A stretch of DNA of 64,000 nt from Dyella psychrodurans (lineage in GTDB: Bacteria > Pseudomonadota > Gammaproteobacteria > Xanthomonadales > Rhodanobacteraceae): positions 128,024-192,023 of the forward strand of contig NZ_QRBF01000008.1 of NCBI RefSeq assembly GCF_003363265.1, read 5' to 3'. The notes under the pieces are model-generated. The model made no database searches. It was not told the DNA's origin and saw only the letters and a program-made list of their open reading frames with translations. Shown here one piece after another: positions 16,597 through 25,274 of the stretch (positions are counted from its first letter, which is position 1; each line of letters starts with the position of its first letter). The translations under genes were made by a program, and so were the position numbers.

Positions 16597-17580
16597 ATGT
16601 CCCCGCTGGCTGATCGCTACGGCCGCCGGTTTCCTTATTTGCGACTGTCGGTGATCCCCGCGTGCAATTTTCGTTGCACGTATTGCCTTCCGCACGGGTA
16701 TCACGCTGACGCGAATACGACCGCGCCGCTTTCGCTGGCCGAGATCACGCGCCTGCTGCGCGGCTTCACCGAGCTGGGCATGCACAAGCTGCGCATTACC
16801 GGCGGCGAACCCAGCGTACGCCACGATCTGACCGACATCCTGCGCACAGCGGCGGCCGTACCGGGCGTCACGAAAGTGGCGATGACCACCAACGGCACCC
16901 TGCTTACACGCCGGCTGCACGAATGGATCGACGCAGGGCTGAATGCCATCAACGTCAGCGTCGACAGCCTCGACCGCGCCGTCTTCGCGCGGGTCACCGG
17001 CCATGATCGCCTTGAGGACATCCTCCATGGCGTCGACATGGCGCTGGAGGCGGGCCTGCCGTCGGTCAAGCTCAACGCAGTGCTTCTGCGCGATGTGAAC
17101 GACGACGAATTGCCTGGCTGGCTCGACTACCTGCGCGACCGCCGCGTCGGCGTGCGCTTCATCGAACTGATGCAGACTGGCGACAACCTGCCGTTCTTCC
17201 GCGATCACCACGTGCGCGCGGAAAAGCTCGAAACGCAACTGCTGGAATCGGGCTGGCAAGCGCTGCCTCGTGCGGCCGATGCGGGCCCTGCGCGCGAATA
17301 CCTGCACCCGGATTACGCCGGCCGCTTCGGCATCATCGCGCCCTATGCGAAAGACTTCTGCGCCGGATGCAACCGCCTGCGCGTCACCGCCACAGGCGAT
17401 CTGCGCCTGTGCCTGTTCGGCGAATTCGGCATTCCACTGCGCCCGCTGCTGCAGGCGGACGATCAGTTGGACGATCTGGTACGCGCCATCGGCGGGCAGA
17501 TCGGTCGCAAGGAACAGGGTCACTTCCTGCACGAAGGCCGCACCGGCATCACTCCCCATCTCGCATCCACCGGAGGCTGA
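16597..17580 (+). CDS. moaA: GTP 3',8-cyclase (MoaA)
   Basis: 327-aa radical SAM enzyme for the first step of molybdopterin synthesis (GTP to 3',8-cyclo-7,8-dihydro-GTP). The N-terminal cluster motif is CNFRCTYC at residues 23-30. The C-terminal cluster is in CAGCNRLRVTATGDLRLCLF. The protein ends in the Gly-Gly that MoaA needs for activity (HLASTGG). It is the first gene after the Moco riboswitch and lies four bases before the next gene. The usual GGEP SAM motif is present (ITGGEPSVRHDL). Confidence 0.96.
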   Translation: MSPLADRYGRRFPYLRLSVIPACNFRCTYCLPHGYHADANTTAPLSLAEITRLLRGFTELGMHKLRITGGEPSVRHDLTDILRTAAAVPGVTKVAMTTNGTLLTRRLHEWIDAGLNAINVSVDSLDRAVFARVTGHDRLEDILHGVDMALEAGLPSVKLNAVLLRDVNDDELPGWLDYLRDRRVGVRFIELMQTGDNLPFFRDHHVRAEKLETQLLESGWQALPRAADAGPAREYLHPDYAGRFGIIAPYAKDFCAGCNRLRVTATGDLRLCLFGEFGIPLRPLLQADDQLDDLVRAIGGQIGRKEQGHFLHEGRTGITPHLASTGG

Positions 17581-17583
17581 CCC

Positions 17584-18585
17584 ATGCACGAGCGCGAGGA
17601 ACGCGCCCATTTCCATATGGCCGATGTACGCCATAAGCGCATCACTGCGCGTCGCGCCGTAGCCGTTGGCGAATTGAGCGCCGGCGCCGAAGCGTTTGCG
17701 CTGATCGTCGAACGTCGCCTGCCCAAGGGCGATGCCATGACCATGGCCGAAATCGCCGGCTTGCAAGGCGCGAAAAATGCCTCGCAACTGATGCCGTTGT
17801 GCCATCCGTTGCCGCTGGAATACATCGATGTACGTTGCGAACCGGTCAGCGAACGGCACGCCATTCGTGTCTATTGCGAAGTGGCGACCGTCGCGCGCAC
17901 CGGCGTGGAAATGGAGGCGCTCGCCGGTGCCAGCGCCGCATTGCTGACCTTGTACGACTTGACCAAGCCGGTTGAGCCCGCATTGTCGTTTGGCGGCGTG
18001 CGGCTGCTGTTCAAGGAAGGCGGCAAGAAAGGACTGTGGCTGCACCCGGAAGGCATGACCGACGCCGAGCGTGCGCACTATCAGCCGCGCGCCATGGCCC
18101 GACTGGAAAGCGTCAAAGCCACGGTGATCACGCTCAGCGATCGCGCCAGCCAAGGCGAGTACACCGATACGGCAGGCCCCTTGCTGGTGGAACGCCTGCG
18201 CGAACTCGGTGCCGACGTCGATCCCGCCGAGCTGCATCCGGACGATCCCGAACCGCTCGCCGCCCGCCTCATCCAATTGACCGCCAGCGGCACGCATCTG
18301 ATTCTCTGCACCGGCGGCACCGGGCTAGGCCCCCGCGATCGCACGCCCGAAGCATTGGCGATGGTCGCCGACCGGCATATCGATGGCATCGGCGAATTGT
18401 TCCGCAACCAGAGCAGCCAACATACGCAAATGGCGTGGCTGAGCCGTGCGGATGCGGTGCTGATCGGCACCACGCTGGTGATCGCCCTGCCGGGCAGCAC
18501 GAAAGCCGTGGCGCAAGGCATGGACATTCTTGCGCCCGTCCTGGCGCATGCCTTGAACATGGCCGCAGGCGGAGGACATGCATGA
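17584..18585 (+). CDS. moaCB: MoaC-MogA/MoaB fusion (cyclic pyranopterin synthase plus molybdopterin adenylyltransferase domain)
   Basis: 333-aa two-domain protein. Residues about 1-160 are MoaC: VRHKRITARRAVAVGEL, KGDAMTMAEIAGLQGAKNASQLMPLCHPLPL and GVEMEALAGASAALLTLYDLTK. Residues about 172-333 are a MogA/MoaB-type domain: ATVITLSDRASQGEYTD, LILCTGGTGLGPRD and VIALPGSTKAVAQGMD. The first half converts the MoaA product to cyclic pyranopterin monophosphate. The second half adenylylates molybdopterin before metal insertion by MoeA. Fusing an early and a late step is a known but minority arrangement. The stop overlaps the moeA start (ATGA). Confidence 0.93.
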   Translation: MHEREERAHFHMADVRHKRITARRAVAVGELSAGAEAFALIVERRLPKGDAMTMAEIAGLQGAKNASQLMPLCHPLPLEYIDVRCEPVSERHAIRVYCEVATVARTGVEMEALAGASAALLTLYDLTKPVEPALSFGGVRLLFKEGGKKGLWLHPEGMTDAERAHYQPRAMARLESVKATVITLSDRASQGEYTDTAGPLLVERLRELGADVDPAELHPDDPEPLAARLIQLTASGTHLILCTGGTGLGPRDRTPEALAMVADRHIDGIGELFRNQSSQHTQMAWLSRADAVLIGTTLVIALPGSTKAVAQGMDILAPVLAHALNMAAGGGHA

Positions 18586-19835
18586 GCCAGGATACGCTCG
18601 CCTACGACGAAGCCCTGCGCATCGTCCTCGCTGCCAGCACTCGTCTTCCCGCGCAGGATTGCGCAGTCGAGTCGTGTCTGGGGCGCGTGCTTGCGTCGGA
18701 CATCGTCAGCGATGCTGCGTTGCCGCCATTCGACAATTCCGCGATGGATGGCTTTGCGCTCAATGGGAAGGACGACAAAGTGCTCGCCGGTACTGAGTTC
18801 GATGTCGAAGGCGAACAGGCTGCGGGCGATGGAGTAACGCATGCTGGCGGCGGCGCGTGGGAAATCATGACCGGTGCGCGCATGCCCGATGGCCTCGATC
18901 GCGTCATTCCCGTCGAACAAACCGAACGCTTGGCACCCGCAGCTCGCATACGCCTGCTTGCCGACGTCGAGCCTGGACAGAACGTGCGCACCGCTGGCTC
19001 GGATGTTCAACATGGCGAAACCGTACTGGCCGCAGGAAGCGCATTGGCACCGCAACACCTCATGCTGCTTGCCGCGCTGGGTGTCGCCACCGTGTCCGTT
19101 TCGGAACGCCCGCGCGTTGCCGTGCTCTGCACGGGACGCGAACTTGTCGACGATCCAAAGCAAGCGCTGGCTCCCGGGCAAATACGCAACTCCAATGGCC
19201 CCTTCCTCGCCGCGCGCCTCCCGCTGGCCGGCGCAGACGTGGTGCACGTCGAAACGGTAGGCGACGACGCCTTGGCATTCGAGGCCGCGCTGCGTCGTGC
19301 ATGGGATGCCGGCGCCAAAGTGATCGTGTCGAGTGGTGCCGTATCGATGGGTCGCTACGATTTCGTGCCGCAGGCGCTGGAACGGATCGGCGCGAAAACA
19401 CTTTTCCATAAAGTAGCCATTCGCCCAGGTAAACCGCTGCTTTTCGCGCGCCTGCCCGGCGATGCGCTGCTGTTTGGCTTGCCGGGCAATCCCATTGCCG
19501 TGGCGGTCGGCCTGCGTTTCTTCATCGAGCCTGCGTTGCGCGTCATGCTGGGACTGCCGGGCGAAGCGCCCCGACGTGTGCCGCTGTCCACACCTTTCAG
19601 CAAGAAACCGCGCCTGCGCTTTCATCTGAAATCGCGTTTGCACATCGACGCTCAAGGCCGTCTGGCGACCGAAATCCTTGGCGGCCAGGAGTCTTACCGC
19701 ATCAAACCGCTGGCCGATGCCAACGCATGGACCGTCGTGCCCGCCGACATCGATGCGTTGCCTGCCGGCGCACTGGTCGATGTATACGGCCCCGGCCACC
19801 TTGAATTTCCATCGCCTTGCGAGAGCGCTGCATGA
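18582..19835 (+). CDS. moeA: Molybdopterin molybdenumtransferase (MoeA)
   Basis: 417-aa enzyme inserting molybdate into adenylylated molybdopterin. Family motifs are PPFDNSAMDGFAL near residue 48, GGAWEIMTGARMPDGLDRVIPVEQ, VAVLCTGRELVDD, SNGPFLAARL, SSGAVSMGRYDFVPQALE, KVAIRPGKPLLFARLPGD and FGLPGNPIAVAVGLRFFI. The ATG at 18582 overlaps the previous stop (ATGA) and GGAGGA lies a few bases upstream; the frame is open much further upstream, but only as a shadow of the preceding gene. The stop in turn overlaps moaD. Confidence 0.95.
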   Translation: MSQDTLAYDEALRIVLAASTRLPAQDCAVESCLGRVLASDIVSDAALPPFDNSAMDGFALNGKDDKVLAGTEFDVEGEQAAGDGVTHAGGGAWEIMTGARMPDGLDRVIPVEQTERLAPAARIRLLADVEPGQNVRTAGSDVQHGETVLAAGSALAPQHLMLLAALGVATVSVSERPRVAVLCTGRELVDDPKQALAPGQIRNSNGPFLAARLPLAGADVVHVETVGDDALAFEAALRRAWDAGAKVIVSSGAVSMGRYDFVPQALERIGAKTLFHKVAIRPGKPLLFARLPGDALLFGLPGNPIAVAVGLRFFIEPALRVMLGLPGEAPRRVPLSTPFSKKPRLRFHLKSRLHIDAQGRLATEILGGQESYRIKPLADANAWTVVPADIDALPAGALVDVYGPGHLEFPSPCESAA

Positions 19836-20092
19836 AGGTTCGCATCACATTGTTCGGTGCACTCCGCGACGCCGATTCGCGCGGTTACATCGAACTGGAC
19901 ATGCCCGAGCAAAGCACCATCGCCGCCCTGCGCGAAGCGCTGCAACATCACGTGCACGACCACGCGCCGCCCATCAGCGCCGGACTTGTCCAACGCTCGG
20001 CATTCGCCAGCGAACACGAGATTCTGCACAACCATCGCACCGTGCCCGAAGACGGCCAGATTGCGATCCTGCCACCGGTGAGTGGAGGCTGA
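19832..20092 (+). CDS. moaD: Molybdopterin synthase sulfur-carrier subunit (MoaD)
   Basis: 86-aa ubiquitin-like sulfur carrier, ending in the required Gly-Gly (LPPVSGG), which becomes the thiocarboxylate. The start MKVRITLFGALRD and the PEDGQIAILPPVSGG tail fit the family. The ATG at 19832 overlaps the moeA stop (ATGA). It works with MoaE, encoded two bases later. Confidence 0.93.
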   Translation: MKVRITLFGALRDADSRGYIELDMPEQSTIAALREALQHHVHDHAPPISAGLVQRSAFASEHEILHNHRTVPEDGQIAILPPVSGG

Positions 20093-20094
20093 GC

Positions 20095-20604
20095 GTGACC
20101 GACATCTACACCGCCGTCGTCGATATCAGCCACGGCCCGCTGGACCCCACCGCGGCGCTGGACTTCGTTTCCGATCCACGCTTCGGCGGCATTGCCACAT
20201 TCATTGGCCGCGTGCGCCAGCACAATCTTGGGCGCGCTGTCACCGGCGTGAGCTACGACCTCTTCGAACCCTTGGCCTTGCGCATGTTCCAGGACATCGG
20301 CGAACGCGCACGCGCCGAAGTCGGCGGACCGCTCAAGCTTTACATCGCACACGCCAAGGGAGATCTGCGCATCGGCGACCTGGCGGTGGTGGTCGCCGCC
20401 GCCACGCCGCATCGCGACGAGGCGTTCCGCGCCTGTCGTCTAGCCATCGAAGCGGTCAAGCATGAAGCACCGATCTGGAAGAAGGAACATTACGTCGATG
20501 GAGACAGCGCGTGGAGCGAAGGCTGTTCGTTGTGCGAGGAACACCGGGAAGCCGAACGTCAGGCCGTGAAGCAACACGGGGACGCGCATGGACACGGTCA
20601 CTGA
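20095..20604 (+). CDS. moaE: Molybdopterin synthase catalytic subunit (MoaE)
   Basis: 169-aa catalytic subunit that adds two sulfurs to cyclic pyranopterin. It has FGGIATFIGRVRQHNLGRAVTGVSYD, IAHAKGDLRIGDLAVVVAAATPHRDEAF and the active-site lysine region APIWKKEHYVDG near residue 130. The start is a GTG at 20095, preceded by GGAGG six to seven bases upstream, two bases after the moaD stop; no ATG fits. The C-terminus is extended with a His-containing tail (GDAHGHGH). The last 17 bases overlap mobA. Confidence 0.93.
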   Translation: MTDIYTAVVDISHGPLDPTAALDFVSDPRFGGIATFIGRVRQHNLGRAVTGVSYDLFEPLALRMFQDIGERARAEVGGPLKLYIAHAKGDLRIGDLAVVVAAATPHRDEAFRACRLAIEAVKHEAPIWKKEHYVDGDSAWSEGCSLCEEHREAERQAVKQHGDAHGHGH

Positions 20605-21157
20605 GCCACTGCACAGCGTCGGCGTGGTACTCGCCGGCGGGCGTTCGTCCCGGATGGGGCGCGACAAGGCCATGCTGTCGTGGCACGGTCAACCCTTGAT
20701 CGAGCATCAGATCGATCTGCTCAAGGCGGCGGGCGTGGATGTCGTGCATGTCAGTGGCGATCGTCCGGACTATGCAGGCATCGTCGATGTCGTATCGCAT
20801 GCAGGGCCCGTCGGTGGCATTGCCGGTATCGCCGCCGTGGTGAACGACGCCGAATTGCTCATCATTCCGGTGGACATGCCGCGCCTGCAACCTTCGCTGC
20901 TGCGGCGGCTGCGAACGGAATCCGCTCCTTCCCGCTGCGCACACTTCAGCGGTCACGTGCTGCCGATGCGTCTGCGCCTGGATGCCACCTGTCGTGCCGT
21001 GCTGGCTACCTTGATGGCCGCGCAAGACGACCGCGCCCGTTCGTTGCGGGCATTGCAGGAACGTGTCGGCGTGAGCGCAATTCCTTTGCACGACGACGAA
21101 GCCGCACAGCTGATCGATTGCAACACCGAAGAGACCTGGCGCGAGGTATGCGAATGA
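20588..21157 (+). CDS. mobA: Molybdenum cofactor guanylyltransferase (MobA)
   Basis: 189-aa nucleotidyltransferase that makes the bis-MGD/MGD form of the cofactor, needed by formate dehydrogenases such as the one at 31223-34102. The nucleotide-binding loop is VVLAGGRSSRMGRDKAML (residues 13-30); the metal/GTP region includes AELLIIPVDMPRLQPSLL. It overlaps moaE by 17 bases and the next gene by ATGA. GTG/ATG alternatives are not needed; the ATG at 20588 places the LAGG loop at the usual distance from the N-terminus. Confidence 0.93.
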   Translation: MDTVTEPLHSVGVVLAGGRSSRMGRDKAMLSWHGQPLIEHQIDLLKAAGVDVVHVSGDRPDYAGIVDVVSHAGPVGGIAGIAAVVNDAELLIIPVDMPRLQPSLLRRLRTESAPSRCAHFSGHVLPMRLRLDATCRAVLATLMAAQDDRARSLRALQERVGVSAIPLHDDEAAQLIDCNTEETWREVCE

Positions 21158-21510
21158 GAGTGCAGCTGGAAGCTCAGACTTTGCGGCTTCGCGTCGACGA
21201 AGCCGAACTCGCGCAGCTACTGTCCGGATCGGTGACCGAAAACCGCACCCAGCTGCCCGATGGGCGCACCGAGATCCAGCAACTTCAACTCGCGGCCAGC
21301 CCCCATTGGCAACGCAACGACGCAACATGGCTTATCGGCCTGCCCGAATGGGAGGTTCGCGCACTCAGCGAACGCCTGCCCTCGCGCGAAGGCTTGCAGT
21401 TCGATTTGCCGACACCGTCTGGTGGAACCTTGCAGGTATTGTTCGACGTCGATGTCCGCGACAGTACGCGCCGGCGCATGCACAAATCTTCCGAAGGAGA
21501 TGCATCATGA
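21154..21510 (+). CDS. Hypothetical 118-aa protein of the molybdenum operon
   Basis: The start MRVQLEAQTLRLRVDEAELAQLLSG and the length recall small uncharacterised proteins (DUF7009-like) beginning with M-K/R-x-R-x-x-x-x-LRLRL; this match is from memory and weak. There is no signal peptide and no membrane segment. The ATG overlaps the mobA stop and the stop overlaps the binding-protein start, both as ATGA, so it is locked into the molybdenum operon. A role in metal or cofactor handling is inferred only from position. Confidence 0.75.
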   Translation: MRVQLEAQTLRLRVDEAELAQLLSGSVTENRTQLPDGRTEIQQLQLAASPHWQRNDATWLIGLPEWEVRALSERLPSREGLQFDLPTPSGGTLQVLFDVDVRDSTRRRMHKSSEGDAS

Positions 21511-22418
21511 GCTGGATGAGACGCGCTGCGATACTGATGGCGCTTGCATGGTTTACCGTCGGCGCAGCAGCGATGGCCCAGGACGCCAAGGTTCTGCGCG
21601 TGGCTTATGCCGGCTCGATGGGCGTATTGATGGACGGCGCCGCGGGCCCTGCTTTTGCGCATGACCACAACGCCAACTACCAGGGCATCGGCCAGGGATC
21701 GTATGCGTTGGCACACTTGCTCGCTGCGCATCAATTGCAGGCAGACGTCTTCGTCACCATCACGCCCGGTCCCATGCAGGTGCTGAAACAGGCGGGACTG
21801 GTGACTGAGGCAGTACCCGTTGCGAGTACGCAGATGGTCGTCACCTACAGTCCCCGCAGCCGCTTTGCCGCCGACTTCGCTGCCGCCGCCAGCGGCAAGA
21901 AGAACTGGTATGACGTCTTGAGCGAGCCGGGGCTACGACTTGGCCGCACCGATCCCGCCATCGATCCGCAAGGCGCCAACGTGCTTTTGACCTTGCAATT
22001 GGCCGCGGATTACTACCATCGCCCGGATCTGCTGAAGACCGTCGCCGGTGCGCCGCAAAACGCTTCCCAGATCTTTACCGAACCGTCCTTGTTGTCTCGG
22101 CTGGAAGCCGGCCAGATCGATGCCACTGTCGGTTATCTCAGCGCCGCGCAATCGCATCATCTACCTACCATAGCCTTGCCCGACGAAATCAATCTCGGCG
22201 ATCCGTCGATGCAAAAGGCATGGTACGACCGTGCTTCGGTAACGCTGGACAACGGCAAGGCCCTGCACGTGCAGCCGCTGGTGTTCTACGCGGCACCGCT
22301 CGGCAATGCCCTGCAGCCGGAGTTGGCGCGCGAATTCGTGGCGTTCCTGCAGAGTGCGCAGGGACAGGCGATGTTCCGCGACCACGGCTACAGTCCGCCG
22401 CGCGGAAACAGCCTGTGA
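21507..22418 (+). CDS. Molybdate/tungstate-type ABC transporter substrate-binding protein
   Basis: 303-aa secreted binding protein. A signal peptide covers about the first 25 residues (ILMALAWFTVGAAAMAQ). The mature part begins LRVAYAGSMGVLMDGAAGPAF, with a WtpA/ModA-like layout, and includes GRTDPAIDPQGANVLLTLQLA, a segment typical of the WtpA-like group. AAGGAGA lies seven bases before the ATG at 21507. Next to molybdenum-cofactor genes, molybdate or tungstate is the likely ligand; sequence alone does not separate the two. Confidence 0.85.
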   Translation: MSWMRRAAILMALAWFTVGAAAMAQDAKVLRVAYAGSMGVLMDGAAGPAFAHDHNANYQGIGQGSYALAHLLAAHQLQADVFVTITPGPMQVLKQAGLVTEAVPVASTQMVVTYSPRSRFAADFAAAASGKKNWYDVLSEPGLRLGRTDPAIDPQGANVLLTLQLAADYYHRPDLLKTVAGAPQNASQIFTEPSLLSRLEAGQIDATVGYLSAAQSHHLPTIALPDEINLGDPSMQKAWYDRASVTLDNGKALHVQPLVFYAAPLGNALQPELAREFVAFLQSAQGQAMFRDHGYSPPRGNSL

Positions 22419-22446
22419 CCGATACGCATCGATACCAGGCGCAACC

Positions 22447-23220
22447 ATGAGCGCGACGACCTACCGCGCACGCGTGCCTGCCTTGCTGAGCGCGTTCACG
22501 CTGCTGCTGCTTGCGACACCGTTCGTTGGATTGGCCGTAGTCACCCACTGGCGCAGCTTCGGCTTTGCCGAGGGTGACGGCGGGGCCATTGCCGTATCGC
22601 TCGGCTACAGCATGCTTGCGCTGGTGCTGATCATCGCGCTCGGCACACCGCTCGCCTGGTGGCTGGCGCGTTACAGCATCCGTGGCAAATGGCTGATCGA
22701 CAGCTTGCTGTTGCTGGCGTTGCTGACGCCACCGCTGGCCATGGGTCTATTGCTCGCGTCGATGTACGGCCCCTACGGCCCCGCCGGCAGCATGCTGGAA
22801 CATGCGGGACTCGTTTTGACCAACTCGGCGCCTGCCTTTGTCATGGCCCAGTTCTACGCCGCGCTGCCCTACTACGTGATCGCCGCGCGTGCCGCGTTCG
22901 AAGGCGTGCCGCGCGAACTCGAGCAAATCGCGTTGACGTTGGGCCATTCGCCGTGGCGCAGTTTTGTTCACGTGAGTCTCCCGCTTGCGCGGCTCGGGCT
23001 TGCCGCCGCCATCGCCCTGGCATGGGTGCGCGCGTTGGGAGAATTCGGCGTGGTGCTTATCGTGGCTTATTACCCGCAAGGCATTCCGGTGAAGCTGTGG
23101 GTGAACTTGCAGAACATCGGCCTCGACGCGGTGTATCCGCTGTTATGGGTATTCTTCCTGGTGGCGATGCCTTTGCCGCTGATCCTCGGCCTTTCCGCAC
23201 GTCGCCGGCACCTGATCTGA
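22447..23220 (+). CDS. Molybdate/tungstate-type ABC transporter permease
   Basis: 257-aa inner-membrane permease with about six helices (e.g. ALLSAFTLLLLATPFVGLAV, SLLLLALLTPPLAMGLLLA, YPLLWVFFLVAMPLPLILGL). The EAA loop that contacts the ATPase is VPRELEQIALTLGHSPWRSF. The ATG at 22447 lies 28 bases after the binding-protein stop; the frame is open further upstream as a shadow. The stop shares a base with the ATPase start. Confidence 0.88.
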   Translation: MSATTYRARVPALLSAFTLLLLATPFVGLAVVTHWRSFGFAEGDGGAIAVSLGYSMLALVLIIALGTPLAWWLARYSIRGKWLIDSLLLLALLTPPLAMGLLLASMYGPYGPAGSMLEHAGLVLTNSAPAFVMAQFYAALPYYVIAARAAFEGVPRELEQIALTLGHSPWRSFVHVSLPLARLGLAAAIALAWVRALGEFGVVLIVAYYPQGIPVKLWVNLQNIGLDAVYPLLWVFFLVAMPLPLILGLSARRRHLI

Positions 23221-24263
23221 TGCGTATCGACTACGCCATTCGTCATCCCATCACGCTCGAGGCGCAATTCGAGGTGGAAGGATTCACGGTACTGCTCGGC
23301 GCGAGCGGCGAAGGCAAGTCGTTGCTGTTGCGCGCCATTGCCGGACTGGTGGCCGCGCGAGGCGAACCTTTCGGCGGCATGGCCGCGCAGGATCGCGCCG
23401 TGGGTTATCTGCCGCAAGGGTATGCGCTGTTTCCGCATCTCAATGCATGGCAGAACGTGGCGTTCGCACTGAAAGGTCCACAACGACGCGACCAGGCGAT
23501 GTCATTGCTTGAGCGCGTGCACATGGCCGACTTCGCCGAACGCTTTCCCGCGACCTTGTCGGGCGGCCAACAGCAACGCGTTGCGTTGGCCCGCGCGTTG
23601 GCGAGGAAACCGCAGCTGCTGTTGCTGGACGAACCCACCTCCGCACTCGATCCGGTCACGCGCGACGACGTCATTGCCGAATTGATCACCGAGGTTCACG
23701 ACTTCGGCATTCCGGCATTGGCTGTCAGCCACGATCCGCACCTGGCGGCGGTAGCCGATCGACTAGTGCTGATGCACGGCCGTCGCATTATCCAGATCGG
23801 TACGTCTGAAACTGTCTACGGGAATCCGACCAGTGGTGCGGCAGCGCGATTGCTTGGATATCGCAACGTGCATCGCGGATATGTCGAAGGTACGACGAGT
23901 GCACCACGATTGGCATGGCCAGACGGCGGCGTTTCGTTTCCGATCGATGATCAGGCCGTGATAGGCACATACGTCGACTGGATGATCGACCCGGCAGCGA
24001 TTTGTCTAATCGATGCGCATGATGCGTTACCGAATGCCATCCCCGCTTCGGTCGAAGTTCGCCACGTCGATCGTCGCATCACACAGCTTGGGCTTCGCTG
24101 TGGGCAGGGTCGATTGTGGGTCGCCATACCTGACGGGATGCAGGTACCCAAATCGCCTGCTGTGCATCTGCCGCCCAGGGCGATTCGTTGCTGGGCACAT
24201 GATCCAAGCCGTCATCCCAGCGAAACTCCGCTGCTGCCCGGGGAAAAGTTGCCGATAAGATGA
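23220..24263 (+). CDS. Molybdate/tungstate-type ABC transporter ATPase
   Basis: 347-aa ATPase with Walker A GASGEGKS, Q-loop YLPQGYALFPHL, signature LSGGQQQR, Walker B LLLLDEPTSALD and LAVSHD. The C-terminal region (about residues 215-347) has a regulatory layout comparable to the TOBE region of ModC but diverged. The ATG at 23220 overlaps the permease stop (TGATG); the frame is open earlier only through the permease. It is the last gene of the long molybdenum operon and converges on the T4SS effector locus, with no clear terminator in the 95 bases between stops. Confidence 0.88.
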   Translation: MRIDYAIRHPITLEAQFEVEGFTVLLGASGEGKSLLLRAIAGLVAARGEPFGGMAAQDRAVGYLPQGYALFPHLNAWQNVAFALKGPQRRDQAMSLLERVHMADFAERFPATLSGGQQQRVALARALARKPQLLLLDEPTSALDPVTRDDVIAELITEVHDFGIPALAVSHDPHLAAVADRLVLMHGRRIIQIGTSETVYGNPTSGAAARLLGYRNVHRGYVEGTTSAPRLAWPDGGVSFPIDDQAVIGTYVDWMIDPAAICLIDAHDALPNAIPASVEVRHVDRRITQLGLRCGQGRLWVAIPDGMQVPKSPAVHLPPRAIRCWAHDPSRHPSETPLLPGEKLPIR

Positions 24264-24358
24264 AAACGCTGCTCGAAGAACATCTGGAACGCATTATTCA
24301 TATACCGATAGGAACAGACTCAGACGACCTCCAAGCCTGCTGGCATGCGCCCGCTATC

Positions 24359-25234
24359 TCAGCCGCCCATTCGGATGTAGATGTTGCTGTCCTCTTCCTG
24401 CAGCAGATCCGCGACCCGCTGATGCTCGGCGAGCAAGGGATCGATCTGGCTTGCGGTCGATTCGGCCACTGTCGTTGCGACGGCGTCACCCAGGATCAAG
24501 GCCGCGTGCTGCAGCGCCTGCGCAAACATCCGCAACGCGATGGCTTCCAGATACACCGCATCGGAACCGTGTTTGGTGTTGCGCAACTCGTGCGCCGCCT
24601 TTCGTTCGGGTTCCGAGCTGCGTTGTTCGCATTCCATGGTGTTGAGCACTTCTTGCGCCAGCGCCTGCTCGTGGTTGGCGGCTCCGAGTAGCGCCGGATG
24701 CACCCACTCGCCCCAGCCGATGGCATCTGCCCGTTCGCACAGGCTTGGCCAACGGGGCGCATTGGCGTACCACGGTTGTGCACGGCTAAAGGCGGTCAGG
24801 TGTTGACCATACTGCTGGGCCAGGACTACCTGATCCGCCGGGGCCACAGCGCGCCAGGCGTCCGCCCGCGCGCGCCGCTCATCCAGATGATGCCGAAGTC
24901 CGCCCGACAGACGGTCGGCTTCGGGATCACTTAGCACATACAACACATTGATCGCGTGCGTGATGCCGCTGCGTGCGAGCGTTTGCGTAGTCAGGTAACG
25001 CTGCTGCTCCAGCTCGCACATCGCTGCCGCATGGACTTCGGCGAGCGTGTCCAGCCCCAGCATCACGTACCAATGGACACCCATGCGACCAAGCTGCCGA
25101 TTTTCCTGAAGCTGGCTCGCGCTGTGCGTCATCTCCGCTTGGCAGGTACGTAGGAGGGGTATCTGTTGCATCAGCGTCTGATAATGCATGGTGTGCATGT
25201 GCAGTAACGCTACGCGGCGGTTGCTTGGGTTCAT
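24359..25234 (-). CDS. Hypothetical 291-aa protein downstream of the T4SS effector
   Basis: I do not recognise this protein with confidence. It looks mostly helical and cytoplasmic, with no signal peptide. The segment LTTQTLARSGITHAINVLYVLSDPEADRL weakly recalls DUF5677-type proteins. The ATG at 25234 has AAGGA about six bases upstream and lies 40 bases after the effector stop, so it is probably the last gene of the same transcript. Possible roles include an effector-loading factor or an unrelated passenger. Confidence 0.7.
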   Translation of the reverse strand: MNPSNRRVALLHMHTMHYQTLMQQIPLLRTCQAEMTHSASQLQENRQLGRMGVHWYVMLGLDTLAEVHAAAMCELEQQRYLTTQTLARSGITHAINVLYVLSDPEADRLSGGLRHHLDERRARADAWRAVAPADQVVLAQQYGQHLTAFSRAQPWYANAPRWPSLCERADAIGWGEWVHPALLGAANHEQALAQEVLNTMECEQRSSEPERKAAHELRNTKHGSDAVYLEAIALRMFAQALQHAALILGDAVATTVAESTASQIDPLLAEHQRVADLLQEEDSNIYIRMGG

Positions 25235-25274
25235 GGAACGTCCTTGTTCTCGTATTCAACGGTGAGTGAAGAAT

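Noticed and set aside
16495-18297. 600-residue open frame on the minus strand
   Set aside because: It covers the Moco riboswitch, moaA and moaCB in antisense; the plus strand carries the cofactor-enzyme motifs.
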